From Lonicera japonica (Eukaryota > Streptophyta > Magnoliopsida > Dipsacales > Caprifoliaceae): a DNA stretch of 64,000 nt. The notes under the pieces are model-generated. The model was not told the origin of the DNA. It saw only the letters and a program-made list of their open reading frames with translations, and made no database searches. Position 1 is the first letter of the stretch, and every line of letters starts with the position of its first letter. The stretch is from positions 17,832,422 to 17,896,421 of the forward strand of contig CM038471.1 in assembly GCA_021464415.1 (NCBI GenBank), written 5' to 3'. Positions 44,051 to 56,654 of the stretch are shown here, in pieces. The position numbers and the translations under genes are program-made.

Positions 44051-46376
44051 TGATTAAGCCAAAATATTGCATTTTTATACATATTTAAATAGCTTAATAT
44101 GCATGAATTTGAATATAATTATCCTAAATTGTTAAAATTTCAGTTGTAATCATGAAATAGGATAGTATGTTTGTTTCTAGTGAATTTTACGCTTTTTGCA
44201 GGTTAAAAATGAATAAGAACGAATCCAGAAGTAAATTCCCCCAAAATTAATCATTGCCGGTCAAATTCGGAGTTAAATTGAGTTCAAGAAGTTAACCGAA
44301 AGCAATTCCCAAGTTCAAGCATGAAAGGAGTGGATAGAAGAGACTAAGAGAAGCCGATAAATCAATCCCATGCGAAAACAAAAGTAATTTGAATTAATTT
44401 GGGAAAATTTCTGTTGAAGAAGAGACCCACAGTGCGCTATGCCTCTGTTCCAGCCAATTATGGTATTTATCCGTGCAAATTTTGAAGAAAACTCCAGAAA
44501 TATAAGTTGTATATCTTTAAGTTAGCTACGCATAGACGAAAACTTTACATTAATCGGAGTTCGGAGCGCAACGTTATGGCCAAAATACAAACAGTGCGAT
44601 GGAGGATCAGATTCCTGCGCAAATGAATAAGATAATTAAAGGTGTAAGAAATTATTGAAAGTGGGCCTAACCCAGATGGATGGCATAAGTTGGATTTGGG
44701 CTATAGATCTTGTTCTTAATACATGGTTCATGCAACTTTATTTTTATTTTTATAGAATTAATTCTATGTAAAGGTGCACCATAAATGATGCACCTGCGCC
44801 ACATGCAATCAGTTATCATCTCCTAATTAAATTAGGCTTCTAATATATATATTCATCATCACACACAGCCATGTGGAACAACAGCAGCAGTCGTGCACAA
44901 CAACAAGGAGCCGTGGCCTCCATTAATCTCTCTCTCTCTCTCTCCATTGTTTCTTTCTTCTTTCTTTATTTAATTTTTATTCTACACATTAAGGATTCGT
45001 TTTGTACTGCTTTTACTAGTGTCATTTGGTGTTAATTCAGAATTAGACACGAAGTATTCAAGTACAATTTTAAAGATTAATTTTCATATTTAATTATTTG
45101 TTTACGCGCGCTCTTCAAATCCAGATTCTTAATTTATTTAATATTTTGTTAATTCTTCGTATAAATTTTGCATGCTTATGATTTTATTTAGATTTCAATT
45201 TATGAACTTTTATGAGCTGTTTTGTTTGATTAATTTATCGTCCATGAATTTATTAGATATGTTTAACTAGTTCGTTAGTTAAGGGTCTATAAGGAACAAG
45301 TACGTCGATGCGATAATTTTTCGAACTCGAATTCAATTCTAATTAATTTTCTATAGGTTAATAGGTCATTATAAATATGATTTTCATTAAATTATTATCC
45401 TAGTTTGCAAATAACATATTTTTATAATAAATTTAATAAAATATTTTCGACAAAATAACCAAACTACTTTGAATAATTGTTTTTGCTCTAAACCCTAATC
45501 AGTCGAGTTAGAGAGCGGTTTATACTCTATAAATTAATTGGTTTTGTATCTTTATAATTTTAAACTAGAGTGCGCTGTGTTCGGTAGTAGTTTTAATCCT
45601 TACTTTTGATACCGAAATGGTTAATTTTGTGTTTTCACTGTTCGTTTTAGTTCAAATTTGATTTCAATCATATTTTAATCTATTTGAATTAAATTATGGT
45701 TTTTACTTAATATTTCTAAACTCACTTTTAATAAAAGGTTTTGTAGTGTCAAGCACTACTCACTTAAATAAACAAGTGTTTTCGGTAAAATTAAGTAATA
45801 CAAATTGATTCCATAATTAGTATTAGTACGTATAATTCATATCACACATAAATTATTGCAAAAGATACGAGTTTATAAGATCAATTAACTCGTGGATAGT
45901 AGGCTGATTCTTAAAGAAAAATAATTAGAAAAGGATTCTCTGTCCACCGAATTGCCCGTTGTATTGTCCGGAACTTATGGATACTCCTAACGTTTTTTAT
46001 TCTTAATTTTAGTTAAAAAATTTCACGCATTTAATTAATTTAGCACGTTGTTTTTAGTGTTTATTATATTTAGCTTCATTCTATGTTCTTGTTATGTTAG
46101 TTTAGTTTTCTTTAGCATAGTAATGTTTCACTATTTTTAGGATTAGTTTTAGTTGTATGTTTTATTGTCGTTAATTATCTTAGTTATCAATTTACATTCC
46201 ATTCTCTCAATATTTCATCTTTTCTATATTTTTTTCATTTTCTTCTTAAAAGCGACTTTCCTAACTCAAAGAACTACTCTCCTTCCCGTGGATCGATCTC
46301 GAATTTATAGAGTATTTATTACTTGACCGACTACTTGCACTTGAGTATAATAACTCGCGTTATTTTCACCGAGTCA
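44051..46376. mobile_element. Long solo LTR (2,326 bp) with target duplication TACTC
   Basis: The segment begins TGATTAAGCC and ends CGAGTCA, flanked by perfect TACTC duplications (44046-44050 and 46377-46381). It has no ORF. The end contains CGTGGATCGATCTCGAATTT and the short tail typical of large Athila/Tat-type Ty3/gypsy LTRs. A TC dinucleotide run lies at about 44928-44945. No second LTR or internal domain is adjacent, so it is a solo LTR or a non-coding LARD-like unit. Assignment to Tat/Athila is by resemblance only. Confidence 0.72.
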
Positions 46377-46819
46377 TACTCCATTAAGTATTATTATTCA
46401 TTTCCTTTGTTCATTTTATGTTTTTAACTTCCGAAAAATGTTTCACTCCATTGTTGTGTAAATGATAAATGTGGCTGTATTTCTCAAACACATGGGTGTA
46501 GAACATTTATTAGCACTTTAGCAAAGATAGTTATATGCGTTCATTGTACTTCAAAAATATACCTAACGTAAAGAATGACTAGATATAATATTATATATGT
46601 TTCATTGTGCTACCCTTTTGGACTAGATTGAAAATATTTTAAAATAGTTTATTTTGATTTTTTTAATGGAGGCGATTTGACTAATTTACCCTTCTTACGA
46701 AGAGATAATTTATTACTTCTTTAGTTTCTTCCGGTAAAAATGCTGGACGAGCTTCAAATCCGCCGGAGGTTTTGTTTGTTTTTAATTCTATGTAACTAAG
46801 GAATGAGTTAGTAATATTT

Positions 46820-47045
46820 TTGACCTTCGAAGTATGCTACTAGTCTTACTTTTGTTCCTAATGTTTCGATTTGCCGTATTAAATCTCAAAGTTTAGAAAT
46901 TGTTTCAATGTAGTTCAATTGGTAATTTCAATTAAGTTTTTAACGGAATTAACATGTGGGGTCCATATGATTTCTTTTACACTTTTTTGGTGAGATTTTG
47001 AGTCGCAATTTTAGACCTCGAGATGGCCGAATTTAAAAAACTATT
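46820..47045 (+). repeat. Inverted repeat, left copy (partner 49350-49585)
   Basis: Matches the reverse complement of 49350-49585 at roughly 75-80%, with shared blocks GGAATTAACATGTGGGG and TCGCAATTTTAGACCTC. The pair encloses about 2.3 kb and may be the terminal repeats of one transposon or two opposite copies of a small repeat. No target duplication could be assigned. Bases 46382-46819 show nothing else. Confidence 0.65.
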
Positions 47046-47094
47046 TGAGACACTTTAGTCATTAGGTATGTTTGAAAAAGTATCGAAGTGCAAA

Positions 47095-47565
47095 CACACT
47101 TTTTTCTTTCTCTAAACGTATTTTCTCCATACAATTTACATTCAGATAATTTTACACAATTTATCTATTACAAATTTAATGGGTGTCAAACCTAGTTGTG
47201 GCCTAATTATTCTTCCAGTTCAAAAAAAAGTAAAAAATTTGCTTAATCTCTTAAAAACTTAATTTTTGGAAATATATAATTGAGGGATGCTAAAAGTAAA
47301 ACGGCTGATCAAATGTACTGAAGTCGATATCCCTAAAGAATGGATATCATTATCATGTGTTTTATTTTAGCCTCCCTCAATTATATATTTCTAAAATTAA
47401 GTTTTTAAAAGAATAAACAGAAATATTTTATTAAAAAAAAACTAAAAGAAGAATTAGGTTGCAATTGGGTTTGACAATCACTAAATTTGCAATAGATAAA
47501 TTCTATAAAATGATCTGAATGTAAATTATATGAAAAAAATAACCATAGAGATAGAAAAACTGGGT
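47095..47565. mobile_element. Foldback (palindromic) element
   Basis: The two halves are inverted copies around 47336: ATACAATTTACATTCAGAT on the left matches ATCTGAATGTAAATTATAT on the right, and ACTTAATTTTTGGAAATATA matches its complement near 47390. Arms are about 200 bp with a few indels. The centre is a small perfect hairpin (GATATCC ... GGATATC). It has no coding capacity; MITE-like. Confidence 0.8.
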
Positions 47566-47569
47566 TAGA

Positions 47570-49200
47570 ATGTGTAGGTCGGAAAATACCCTAGAAGGGG
47601 GTGAATAGGGTTTTAAAAACTTAATGCGGAACTAGAACGTTTTTAAAATATTTAAGCAAAGCAACTTAGTTAAATAAGTTTATCAAGGAAAACAATCAAT
47701 TAAATAATCAATCCCAAGAATAAGCAACAATATAAGCAACTCCAATCAATTAATATAACAAATAAATAAAAAGATTGAGTAAGAAAGATTGAACCAATCT
47801 GATGTCGAAGATTTTTTTGTCCACACGGTTCGGCTTGTTCCCCCTACTTTGCGCTCGGTTAGTTCCCCAAGAATTTCCACTATAACCGATCTCCTTCCGG
47901 GTGAAGATCAAACCTCTACAAGTGTATTATTCTCACACACTCTTACAAGTATTGAAACACCCTCAATACTCTCACAAGAAATCCCTCTTGCTAATCTATG
48001 AGATACACCTCTCACAATTATGATTTGAATAAGTTTTGGTGGCGAACACCAATATACAATATCTCTCTTGTGTATAACAAAATACAAATGAAGCTCACAC
48101 TAAGAGATATCAATATTGATCAATGAATATAGGCTCAAAGAATGAAGAGATTGATCAATGCTTTAGCTAGAATACTTGAATAATAAGAATATATGAAAAA
48201 TGGTTTTGTATGATCATTAAAGTTGTTAAAAATGAGTCTTAAAACTCATATTTATAGCTTGAAAAAGTTTGTAGCCGTTTGTAGTGGATTAATTAATTAA
48301 TGGGTCAAAATTGCACATTTGTCAAAGTTCCAACAACTAGTTTTGATAAAAAAATTTAAATTTGTTTTGTTAATTTCTCCCAATTAGACCGTTGGATCAT
48401 GCTCAAATTTTAGTCAAAATTGCTAGGAGATGTTGTTTAACTACTGTAAAAATTTCAAAATGATCGGAATCGGGAAGGCCTCCATCTTACCGTTAGATCA
48501 AAACTAGACAAAAATTGAGCGAATTTTAAATGTAAAATAAAAAATATTTTTGCAATTTAACAATTTAGTTTCAAATAAAATTCTAATGATTTTTGAACCT
48601 CAAAGATATGTTTCTAAGAGACATATTTTTATTATAGCTTAAAATATGATCATTTAAAATTAATATGAATTTATTTTGAAAATCGGTTTTTGCAAAATAA
48701 TGTTTTTGAAATAAATTCAATTTCAAGCTAGTTTGAATCAATCTTTAAAAGATGCAAGAATATGTTTGAGCTATAGGGATTTGATCAATAAAGTATCTTT
48801 ACATAAAATCTAAGCACTCACTCCATTTAATGATAATTCGAGTCTTCGTGATGCTTGATTTTCTTGTGCGTATCTTTACTTGTTTGATGTTCTTGATCCT
48901 TTCTTGGTTTTGATAACTTGTAGAACATATGAAAATCATTCTTGTGCATATTTTCACTTGCTTGATGATCTAGATCTTTTCTTGGCTTTGTATAGCATAT
49001 GTATATCACTTGAGTTCATTTCTTGTGAGTAGAGGCGTTTGTAAAGCTTGTGTGAGATTTGCTTCGGTTTGAAGTTATACTTGGTCGGAAGATATATCGG
49101 GTAAAATGGCTATCATCATTGGAACAACCGAGTTAAATAACACTTTATTAACTTATTGTAATTATCAAAATAAGATTAATTGACTTTAAAGTCAAGAGAA
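47570..49200 (+). repeat. LTR-element-like repeat starting TGTAGGTCGG
   Basis: CCCTAGAAGGGGGTGAATAGGG near 47590 and the CTCACAAGAAATCCCTC leader around 47970 are features I know from common non-autonomous plant LTR-type repeats. The region is otherwise non-coding. At 48830-49010 two diverged 100-bp units are in tandem (CTTGATTTTCTTGTGCGTAT, then CATTCTTGTGCATATTTTCAC). I cannot define its ends. It lies inside the inverted repeats 46820-47045/49350-49585. Confidence 0.4.
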
Positions 49201-49349
49201 TGCTTTACTATTGAATTTGTGAGACAGAGTACCTAATGTGACTCAAATAATTTTTGAAGCATAATTATTTTCTCAAGACTCCAAATCATGAGTTTCTTGA
49301 ATTTGTCACGAAAAAAAATTTGAGAGTTACATTTTTTCAGTTCAACACT

Positions 49350-49585
49350 TTTTCAGATTCGGCCATCTTGAGGTCTAAAATTGCGACGAGAAAATTCACA
49401 AGAAAAGTGGAAAATAAATCATATGGCCCCACATGTTAATTCCACTAACAACTTGACGAAAGTTAACAATTGGAATGCATTGAAATAATTTCTAAACTTT
49501 GGGTTCAATGTGCCCAAATTGAAATATTATGAACAAAAGTGAGACTAGTAGAATATTTCGAGAATCAAAAGTGTTACTCTTTGAG
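49350..49585 (-). repeat. Inverted repeat, right copy
   Basis: Partner of 46820-47045. The remaining sequence to 49796 is AT-rich and featureless. Confidence 0.65.
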
Positions 49586-49796
49586 GGAAATATTAAAAAT
49601 TTAGATGGGCTAAAGTTAAAATTGGGCTTAATTAAAAAGTTTGTTTGGTGGTGGATCTATTTCAAAATAGTTTATAACATGAGGGTTTTTAGAACTGCCC
49701 CTATTATTAAACATATGTAGCTTTTTTTGGTATGTATATTAAATTACTAATTTCAAAATTTTAAAATATCGTGCCTTTCAATTAATACATTATTTT

Positions 49797-49979
49797 TGTT
49801 GTGGGAACAATTGAGTTATATCTTTCATTAAATAATCCATTTAAATATGACATGAATACAATAGTAAATAGAGTTTACAAGAAAGCCCAATATGACTCAT
49901 AATACATAATTTACACAGTAAAATTTCAAATACATATTCTATCAAGATGATAGTACACTACATGTAATTTCTTTCAACA
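49797..49979 (-). repeat. Copia 3' LTR
   Basis: 183 bp, TG...CA. By eye it differs from the other LTR at about 25-30 positions, which indicates an old insertion. Confidence 0.9.
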
Positions 49980-49989
49980 CTCCCCATTA

Positions 49990-50450
49990 TGCTAAGTCAG
50001 AAATATAATGGTACATGTCTTTTTGCCTCGTCAAAACCTTGTCAAGTAAAAAAACCCTGTGAAAAAAAATAACCTTGATCGAAAGAAAAAGAGTACGACA
50101 TTATGACAATTATGTTAGACTTCCATCGTTGAGTATATACTTTCATATGATCCTTACTTCGATCAATAGAGTTTGCATGTATCGTTACCTCATTAAAAAT
50201 CTTGCCATGTAACAAAACCCAATGGGAAAAATAAACATTGGTTTAAGGAAAAGAGTATAACATAAGATCATGTGGATCTTAGACTCCTCCTTAAGTCTAC
50301 ACCTCCCCCTGATGTTTACATTAATTAAGGAATATGAAAAGCTTATGCATGTATCATTGCCTCGTTAAAAATCTTACCAAGTAACAAAACCCAGTGGGAA
50401 AAATAAACATTGGTCTAATGAAAAGAGTACAACGTAGGTGTGAAAATTCC
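49990..50450. repeat. Three diverged direct repeats in the copia 3' region
   Basis: A phrase of the type CCTCGTTAAAAATCTTACCA followed by AACAAAACCCAGTGGGAAAA recurs near 50027, 50190 and 50357, about 165 bp apart. It lies between the RNase H end and the polypurine tract. Such repeats are common in the 3' region of this copia type. Confidence 0.75.
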
Positions 50451-50539
50451 ATCATATTTCACACATTCCCTTGATCATTACTTCAATCATGGGAGTTGAG
50501 AAAGCCTAAGCACCCTTATGTTTTTCATATTCTTTTCAA

Positions 50540-51124
50540 ATATGGCCTTAAGCAAAAACTTGGTGAACCAGTTTGCCATATTCTCCTTAGAGCTTGTTGT
50601 TATTGATTATATAAAAACTTTGGATATTTATGTTTTGTGTTATAATCTTTGATATACCCTAGCTTCATCTTTTCGATGCAAGCTATATTATAAATGCAAG
50701 TAGGCTCTTTAGTGGTAAAACTCAAATCACTAGTCCCTCGAATATACGTAATGATTACCCTTAACCATATATACTAACGAACCGCCTCATAAAGAGCAAT
50801 GATCTCAGAGTGGTTCGAGGAGGTAGCCACAAGGGTTTGCTTGGATGAACTCCAAGATATAGTCGTGTTCTCGATAGTGAATACATGACCAATATGGGGG
50901 CAACCTTTGTGTGGGCCAGAGAGATACACAACATCAACAAAATCAATCAAGATTTTATTTAGGATTTTAACGTAGGGGTGGCCATTTTAGCATCATCATT
51001 TACTTTAGATGTTGCTTTCCCATTCACTTTTTTTTCTTTTTGTAAGAAAAGAACAATTCCAAGCCAATGGTTCTTTTTAGGTGTCCAATTATGCTGCGTA
51101 GGTGCTGAGCTAAATTTAGCTAAC
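50540..51124 (-). pseudogene. Copia RT C-terminus and RNase H
   Basis: Directly outside the nested gypsy, the minus strand continues the copia RT (NLLAKFSSAPTQ). The RNase H domain follows (ISWSSSKQTLVATSSNHSEI, then ALYEAVR) at about 50870-50760 with a TAG shortly after. The upstream RT half lies beyond the gypsy insertion at 56660 and beyond, in continuity once the insertion is ignored. Confidence 0.85.
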
Positions 51125-51129
51125 AAGTT

Positions 51130-52014
51130 TGTTGGTGCATAAAACTAAAACTGGTTTATTCCAACCTCGCATAGTCAAATGATTGGGGTGATAATGACTT
51201 GTAAAGACTAAGACAAGAATAAAGTAATAATAGACAATATTAAACAAGACAAAGATGTAGAGAAGAGGTTCACCCTATATGAAAATATGGGTTAGTCCTC
51301 CTCTGTGGAATAGAGTTAGGAGCACGGATAGCTTTGTAGTATAATAGTTGGGCTAATGTTTACAAGCTTACAAACTCTCTCTAGCTATTTTATCTTCACA
51401 ATATTACAACAAGAGGAAGGATAAGCCACTCAGAGTTCAATTTCTCTAACTTAGGAGCTCTGTCTCTCACACTTGTCGTAAAAGCTTGATTGTTCTTGGT
51501 TATTGGAATATATTCAATGCTGTTGAATTTCCCGTCCTTTGAGAAGTAAATGCTTCCCCTATATATATGAGAGAGGGTTGGCGTGTTGTAAGAGCTCTGA
51601 GAGCATATCCGAAGGCCATACCTTGCACACAACTAACTCTGACCTTGCTTCTTCATGGATTCTAGTGCATTAAATGCAGTTGGTGTGCATTTAATAAAGG
51701 TGAGGGATGTTCTGCGGTGTCTGGCGGAGTTGGTAGCAATCGCCCATACCTCTGTTTACCACTCTGGCAGAATGGTCAGGCAAGAGAGCTCCAGAGCTCA
51801 TCGAAAGAGCTTTGTCATTTAAGCTCCGTTATTTAATGTGCGAAATCAGTTCTTGGGTCAGATACCAAGCCATAAAGAACTCTGATTTCCCTGTAGCACT
51901 CGAACAGAGCTCTTACGAACTCCTCACATGGTGATAGGTTTGGTTGCTGACGTGGATGGCCACGAGTTAGCTCATGGTTGGCGGAGTGAATTAGGTTACC
52001 AATTTGTACCATCA
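51130..52014 (-). repeat. Gypsy 3' LTR
   Basis: 885 bp, TG...CA; left partner of 55793-56654. Confidence 0.9.
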
Positions 52015-52215
52015 ATTGCCCCTATCCTTGCCAGTTAGCTCGAAGGAGCTGACTAGGGAGGAAAACTCGTGCTGGAGGTCGGAGGTAGCTTTAAGCTTTG
52101 TCAGTGGAGCTATTCGTAGTATGAATCTTCTTATGATTTTTGAGAGTATAAGAACTTGATTTCACAGATCCCTCAAACCCATTGCCCTAGGCATTTAGAG
52201 CTTTTTATTAGGCCA

Positions 52216-53064
52216 TTACTTTTTTGGAGAGGACCACATGGCTCCTTTTTTTTCAAGGAAATCTAAGTTGGCCAATAAACCTTCATCATTTCTAGCTGGG
52301 TCATGATGGTTGATTCTATATATTGGTATTCCCATCTTTACTGGGATAATTGCTTTAGTTTCATAAGTCAGAGAGAAAGGAGTTTCACCAGTTGCGCCTC
52401 GGATAGTGGTCCTGTATGCCCATAGCAATGAGGGGAGCTTTTATGACCAATTTTTCTTAGCATTATCCAATCTCTTATTTAACGAGCTTAAGGGGGTTCT
52501 GTTGGTAGCCTCTGCTTGGCCATTCACTTGAGGATGGGCAGGCAAGCTGTAGTGGTTCTCTATGTCATGACCTTCGCAGAAGTCTCTGAAGAAGTCGCAG
52601 TCAAACTAATTCCCATTATCAGTGATTAGCACATTTAGGAGATCAAAGCAGCAAATGATATTCCTCCATACGAAGTTCTGAATCTTTATAGTGGTGATAG
52701 TGGTTAGCGCCTCTACCTTAGCCCATTTGGTGAAGTAATCTATGGCCATAACCTCAAACTTTGTCTGTCCCTTGCCCAAGGGAAAAGGTCCAACTATGTC
52801 CATACCCCATTGGGAGAATGGCCAAAGGCTTATCCAGCACTAACAAACATGTATTGGGGTCACATCCACCACTTCGAGCTTGTCGATGGCTTTATTTTGT
52901 AGGTATTCAATGTGGACTCTGCTTGGTGTCTCTTTTGACGAAGCCAACTTGGCTAGGCAGTCTACCTTATTATTCTGAGCCCGTGGGACATTGATGAAAA
53001 TGGCCTTTGTAAATTTCAGAGCTGCGGCTCGAGCTTTAGCCAGATAAGGTGCCATGTGGTCCAC
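52216..53064 (-). pseudogene. Gypsy RNase H tail and integrase
   Basis: Starts with the RNase H/connection tail (KAIFINVPRAQNNKVDCLAK, 53000). Integrase core follows: DIVGPFPLGKGQTKFEVMAI with the first Asp, DYFTKWAKVEAL, LITDNGN with the second Asp (52610), then GQAEATNR (52500) with the catalytic Glu, and LLWAYRTTIRGATGETPFSL (52428 on). Stops and frame changes separate these pieces, and the integrase zinc finger is missing. Confidence 0.82.
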
Positions 53065-53074
53065 TTTGGGTAGT

Positions 53075-53540
53075 GAACCTCCTGAATGAAACCAGTTTAG
53101 AGGAGCTTTCGAATTTCTTCCTTTGCTACCAGATTTTTCTTTACCGCAAAGTTTCTCTTTTTTTGCTTTAGAGGCTTCAAGGCCGGACCAGCATTAAGAT
53201 GGTGTACCATGACTTCTAGGTTCAACCCCTCCATGTCATCATGGGATCAAGCAAAAATGTCAGCGTTAGCCCGTAGGCATTGGGAGAGCTCTTATTTGAC
53301 TTCCACACTGAGCTGATTGCTAATCTTCAATACCCTATCAGGTTGTATAGGTTCTAAAAAGAAAACTTCCAAGTCGTCAATCGGTTTGCCTCTGAGCTCT
53401 TTTTCCTCATCTCGAGGGTCTAGAGTGTCAATTTTTAATTTTTCAGAGTTGGATGGACTTTTCAAGCTCCTTAACTTCTCTATGGTGGCAACCTCGAGTT
53501 TCTGCATGGCGATCTATACGCATCTAACTTCTTCTAGAGC
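53075..53540 (-). pseudogene. Gypsy protease-RT linker and RT start
   Basis: The frame 53507-53292 and its continuation read EEKELRGKPIDDLEVFFLEP, then ANADIFA and MVHHLNAGPALKPLKQKKRN, ending at FIQEVHYPKW near 53080. This is the block just before the RT palm. The RT core that should follow is absent, and RNase H tail sequence begins immediately. Confidence 0.8.
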
Positions 53541-53617
53541 TCCAAAATGACAATACCTAGCCTCCACTTGGTTTCCTCTGACCACCCTAATTCCATGGGA
53601 GGTTAGAAACCTTACAG

Positions 53618-54247
53618 TTAGGCTGCAAGTAAACACGATAGCTTTAATCTCGTTGAGACTGCCCCTTCCCAAAACAGCATTGTAGTGGGGGTTGCATAAA
53701 GAATCAAAAATTCCACCATGGTGGTGATTTGCTTTGGAGATGTTCCTAAAGTAACAAAGAGCTTGATGGTGCCCAAAGACATAGTTTTCTCATCAGAGAA
53801 TCCTACCAAAGTTACTAAGGAGGGGGTCAGGTGCTCGACGGTGAGGTCCATGGCCTTGAATGCAATGTAATACATGAGATTTGAGGTGGCCCCTATGTCT
53901 ATGAGGATACAATGGACATTGTGATTACCCACCATAGCCATCACAACTAAAAGGTCATTATGAGGATACTCTATCCCACTCATGTCTTCGTCAGTGAAGG
54001 TGATCTCCATGACCTCATACTTAACCATTTTTAAAGGCCTAAAGTTGAAGAGCTCCACCTCCGACCTCGAGGAATTTACCTGTCTGATGTGAGCTTTTTT
54101 AGACCTGTTGCTGTTTTTTGAGAAGCAGGAGCCTCCTTCAATCATGAAGATCTCACTAGCATGTTTTTTTTCCCTTGAGCTTTGGAACACTTTAAATCTT
54201 TTTGTCCATATACTGACGTAGCTGACCTCCTTGAATGAGCTTTTCAA
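53618..54247 (-). pseudogene. Gypsy aspartic protease
   Basis: ITFTDEDMSGIEYPHNDLLV leads into the active-site region CILIDIGATSNLMYY. The family motif is D-T/S-G; here it is D-I-G, so the catalytic triad is altered. FVTLGTSPKQITTMVEFLIL follows, the usual flap-side region. The 209-codon frame itself is open. Confidence 0.8.
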
Positions 54248-54413
54248 TATGTTCCTTCAGTTTCCAGCAATCATCCGTCTTATGGCTATGATCCTTATGA
54301 TATCGGCAGTATTTTGTGGTATCCCTCTTCTTTTTTGAAGTCTTCATTTTTAGGGATTCTAGGACCTGCCCTGGTTCCAACTGGGCATAGACCTCACCTA
54401 AGGGAGCTGTCAA
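54192..54413 (-). pseudogene. Gypsy gag zinc-knuckle region
   Basis: A 73-codon open stretch with KYCRYHKDHSHKTDDCWKLK and EHIEKLIQGGQLRQYM, the nucleic-acid-binding knuckle variant found at the end of gag in Tat-type gypsy elements. It lies between gag and protease in the correct order. Confidence 0.75.
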
Positions 54414-54429
54414 GGGACTAAACTGCTGG

Positions 54430-55226
54430 CGAGCTCTACCTTCACTTAGTTCGGACTTGTCCGAGTCTTTCTTGCCTTTCTTGCCTTTCTTGCTCTCTCT
54501 ATCTCTTGGCTATAGGGTGGATTGTGTCCCATTTGGCACTTGAAAGAGGGAAGTAGAGCTGACAGACCTGACATATTGCATTCTTGTAGAGTTTTTTTCA
54601 CGCCAATCTACTTGTTGACATCGTCTAAGAGCTCGGACATGGTTTTGGAAGCCATTTTTGCCAGAATCCTTAGGCAGTAAGGCGAGCTCACCCCTTCCAT
54701 GAAGGCTGCTATTGGTACTCCCTCATTGAGTTTAGTGATCGTAAGGCTCTCTTGATTAAATCAGCCAACATATTCTTTCAAACTCTTTGTCGACGTTTGT
54801 TTGATAGGGAAGAGGTAAGTGGAGGATTTGGACTATTTTCGAGTTCTAAGGAAATGGGAGTTAAATATGGTTCCAAGCTCCTGCGAGCTCTGACTTGAAC
54901 TGGGGGGGAAGGCTATTACACCACATCCGAGCTGCTCACTTTATAGTTGTGACAAACGCCCTATATATGATGCCATATGGGACATTCTGAAGCTCGATTA
55001 TGTTTTCAAACTACTGCTAGTGGTCCATCGGATTTGTTGAGCCATCATATGACTCCAAAGTTGGGAGTTTGAATCTATCTGGAACCATACAGGTCTGGAT
55101 GTGTTCTGCAAATGGTGATTCGGATTTTTTCATTAAAACTGTTGTTGAGCTCCCTCCCGAGTGGCCAATGGCTTTTAGTATTTCAACTATTTGAACTTTC
55201 ATTTTCGTCCTGATCCTCTTTTTCAT
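54430..55226 (-). pseudogene. Gypsy gag
   Basis: The frame at 55226-55017 contains PFAEHIQTCMVPDRFKLP and ESYDGSTNP, the start of the plant retrotransposon gag domain. The following stretch continues with several stops and frame changes (LKEYVG, NQESLTITKLNEGVPIAAF near 54740) down to about 54450. The capsid gene is recognisable but not translatable as a whole. Confidence 0.8.
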
Positions 55227-55792
55227 TTATTCGACAGAGTTTCTGTCTGATATCCTATCGAATATAGATTCTCGAGGTCTGGCATCTACTTCTAGAGCAG
55301 GCAGGAAGGGAGGTCGACCTCCTATGTTCATAATTTGTCGTCTTTCTAAATGTCTTTCCCGAACTACATTTAGTTGTGGGTTCCTCGCAAGGGGTGGTGG
55401 AAGAGCCCTGACAGAGTTTTCTTCAAAAGAGTCCCCTCGTCCATCTTCGGATTGGTCGGTATCCGACCCAGTAGTTCTGCTTAAACTCCCCCTATTCCTC
55501 CTACGACGATCCCTTAGCCTATGGATGGCTGGGACTCGTGCAGGGGCTGAGGAGTGGAGGCAGATGCAGAGGCCAAAACTGACATATCTCTTGAGGTGGA
55601 TAGCGGGGTCTCTTTTTGAGCTATCAACCTGTCAATTCAGACCGAAAGAGCAGCATGTTGTGCTATCAGGGCCACCAGAGGACTTGTTTGAGTGTCTCTT
55701 GAGGTAGACATGGTGAATATCTGATGGATTTCTCAGCTTTTTTAAAAGTATGTGACTTTAAGGAAATGTCTTTTCCACAAATGGTGCCAAAC

Positions 55793-56654
55793 TGTTAATG
55801 CGAAAAACTGGAACTGGTCTATTCCAACCTCACACAGTCAAATGATTGGGGGTGACAATGACTTGTACAGAATAAGACAAGAATGAAATAATAATGGACA
55901 ATATTGAACGAGACAAATATGTAGAGAGAATGTTCACCTTATATAAAAATATGGGTTAGTCCTCCTCTGTGGAATAGAGTTAGGAGCTCGGATAGCTTTG
56001 TATTGTAATAGTTGGGCTAGTGTCTACAAGCTTACAAACTATTTCTCTAACTATTCTATCCTCACAAAATTACAACAAGAGGAAGGCTAAGCCACCCAAA
56101 GTTCAATCTCTCTAACTTATGAGCTTTGAAACGGGCTATAGAACTTTGTCTCTCACACTTGTCGTAAAAGCTTGATTGTTCTTGGTTCTTGGAGTGTATT
56201 CAATGCTGTTGAATTGCCCATGCTTTGAGAAGTAAATGCTTCCCCTATATATATGAAAGAGGGTTGGCGTGTTGTAAGAGCTCTGAGAGGAGGTCCAAAG
56301 GCCACACCCTGCACACCACCAACTCTGACCTTACTTCTCCATGGATTCTAGTGCATTAAATGCAATTGGTGTGCAGCAATTTCCCATACCTCTGTCAACC
56401 ACTCTGGCAGGATAGTTAGGCGAGAAAGCTTTAAAGCTCGGAGAAAGAGCTTTGTCATTCGAGCTTCGTTCTTTGCTGTGCGAAATCAATTCTTGGGCCA
56501 AATACCTAGCCACAGAGAACTCTGATTTCCCTGTAGTACTCGAACAGAGCTCTTACGAACTCCTCACATGGTGATAAGTCTGGTCGCTGACGTGGACGGC
56601 CACGCGTCAGGTTGTGGTTGGCGGAATGAATTAGGTTACTAATTTGCACCATCA
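55793..56654 (-). repeat. Gypsy 5' LTR
   Basis: 862 bp, TG...CA. Compared with the 3' LTR it lacks a stretch near 56375 and carries a short extra piece near 56120. Confidence 0.9.

Larger units (their letters stand above)
51130..56654 (-). mobile_element. Nested Ty3/gypsy element (5.5 kb)
   Basis: LTRs at 51130-52014 (885 bp) and 55793-56654 (862 bp) begin TGTT and end CCATCA. A perfect AAGTT duplication (51125-51129 and 56655-56659) marks the insertion into the copia RT. On the minus strand it carries gag, zinc knuckle, protease, a connecting piece and integrase, but the RT core is deleted. The LTRs are about 88-90% identical by eye, with a short indel around 56115. Next to the 5' LTR the minus strand reads TTGGCACCATTTGTGG, at the primer-site position, and AAGGATAGGGGCAAT before the 3' LTR is the polypurine tract. 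No chromodomain is seen, so a non-chromovirus (Tat/Ogre-like) lineage is likely. Confidence 0.9.

Noticed and set aside
55324..55707. 127-codon plus-strand ORF
   Set aside because: It lies antisense to the gypsy leader/gag region and has no domain.
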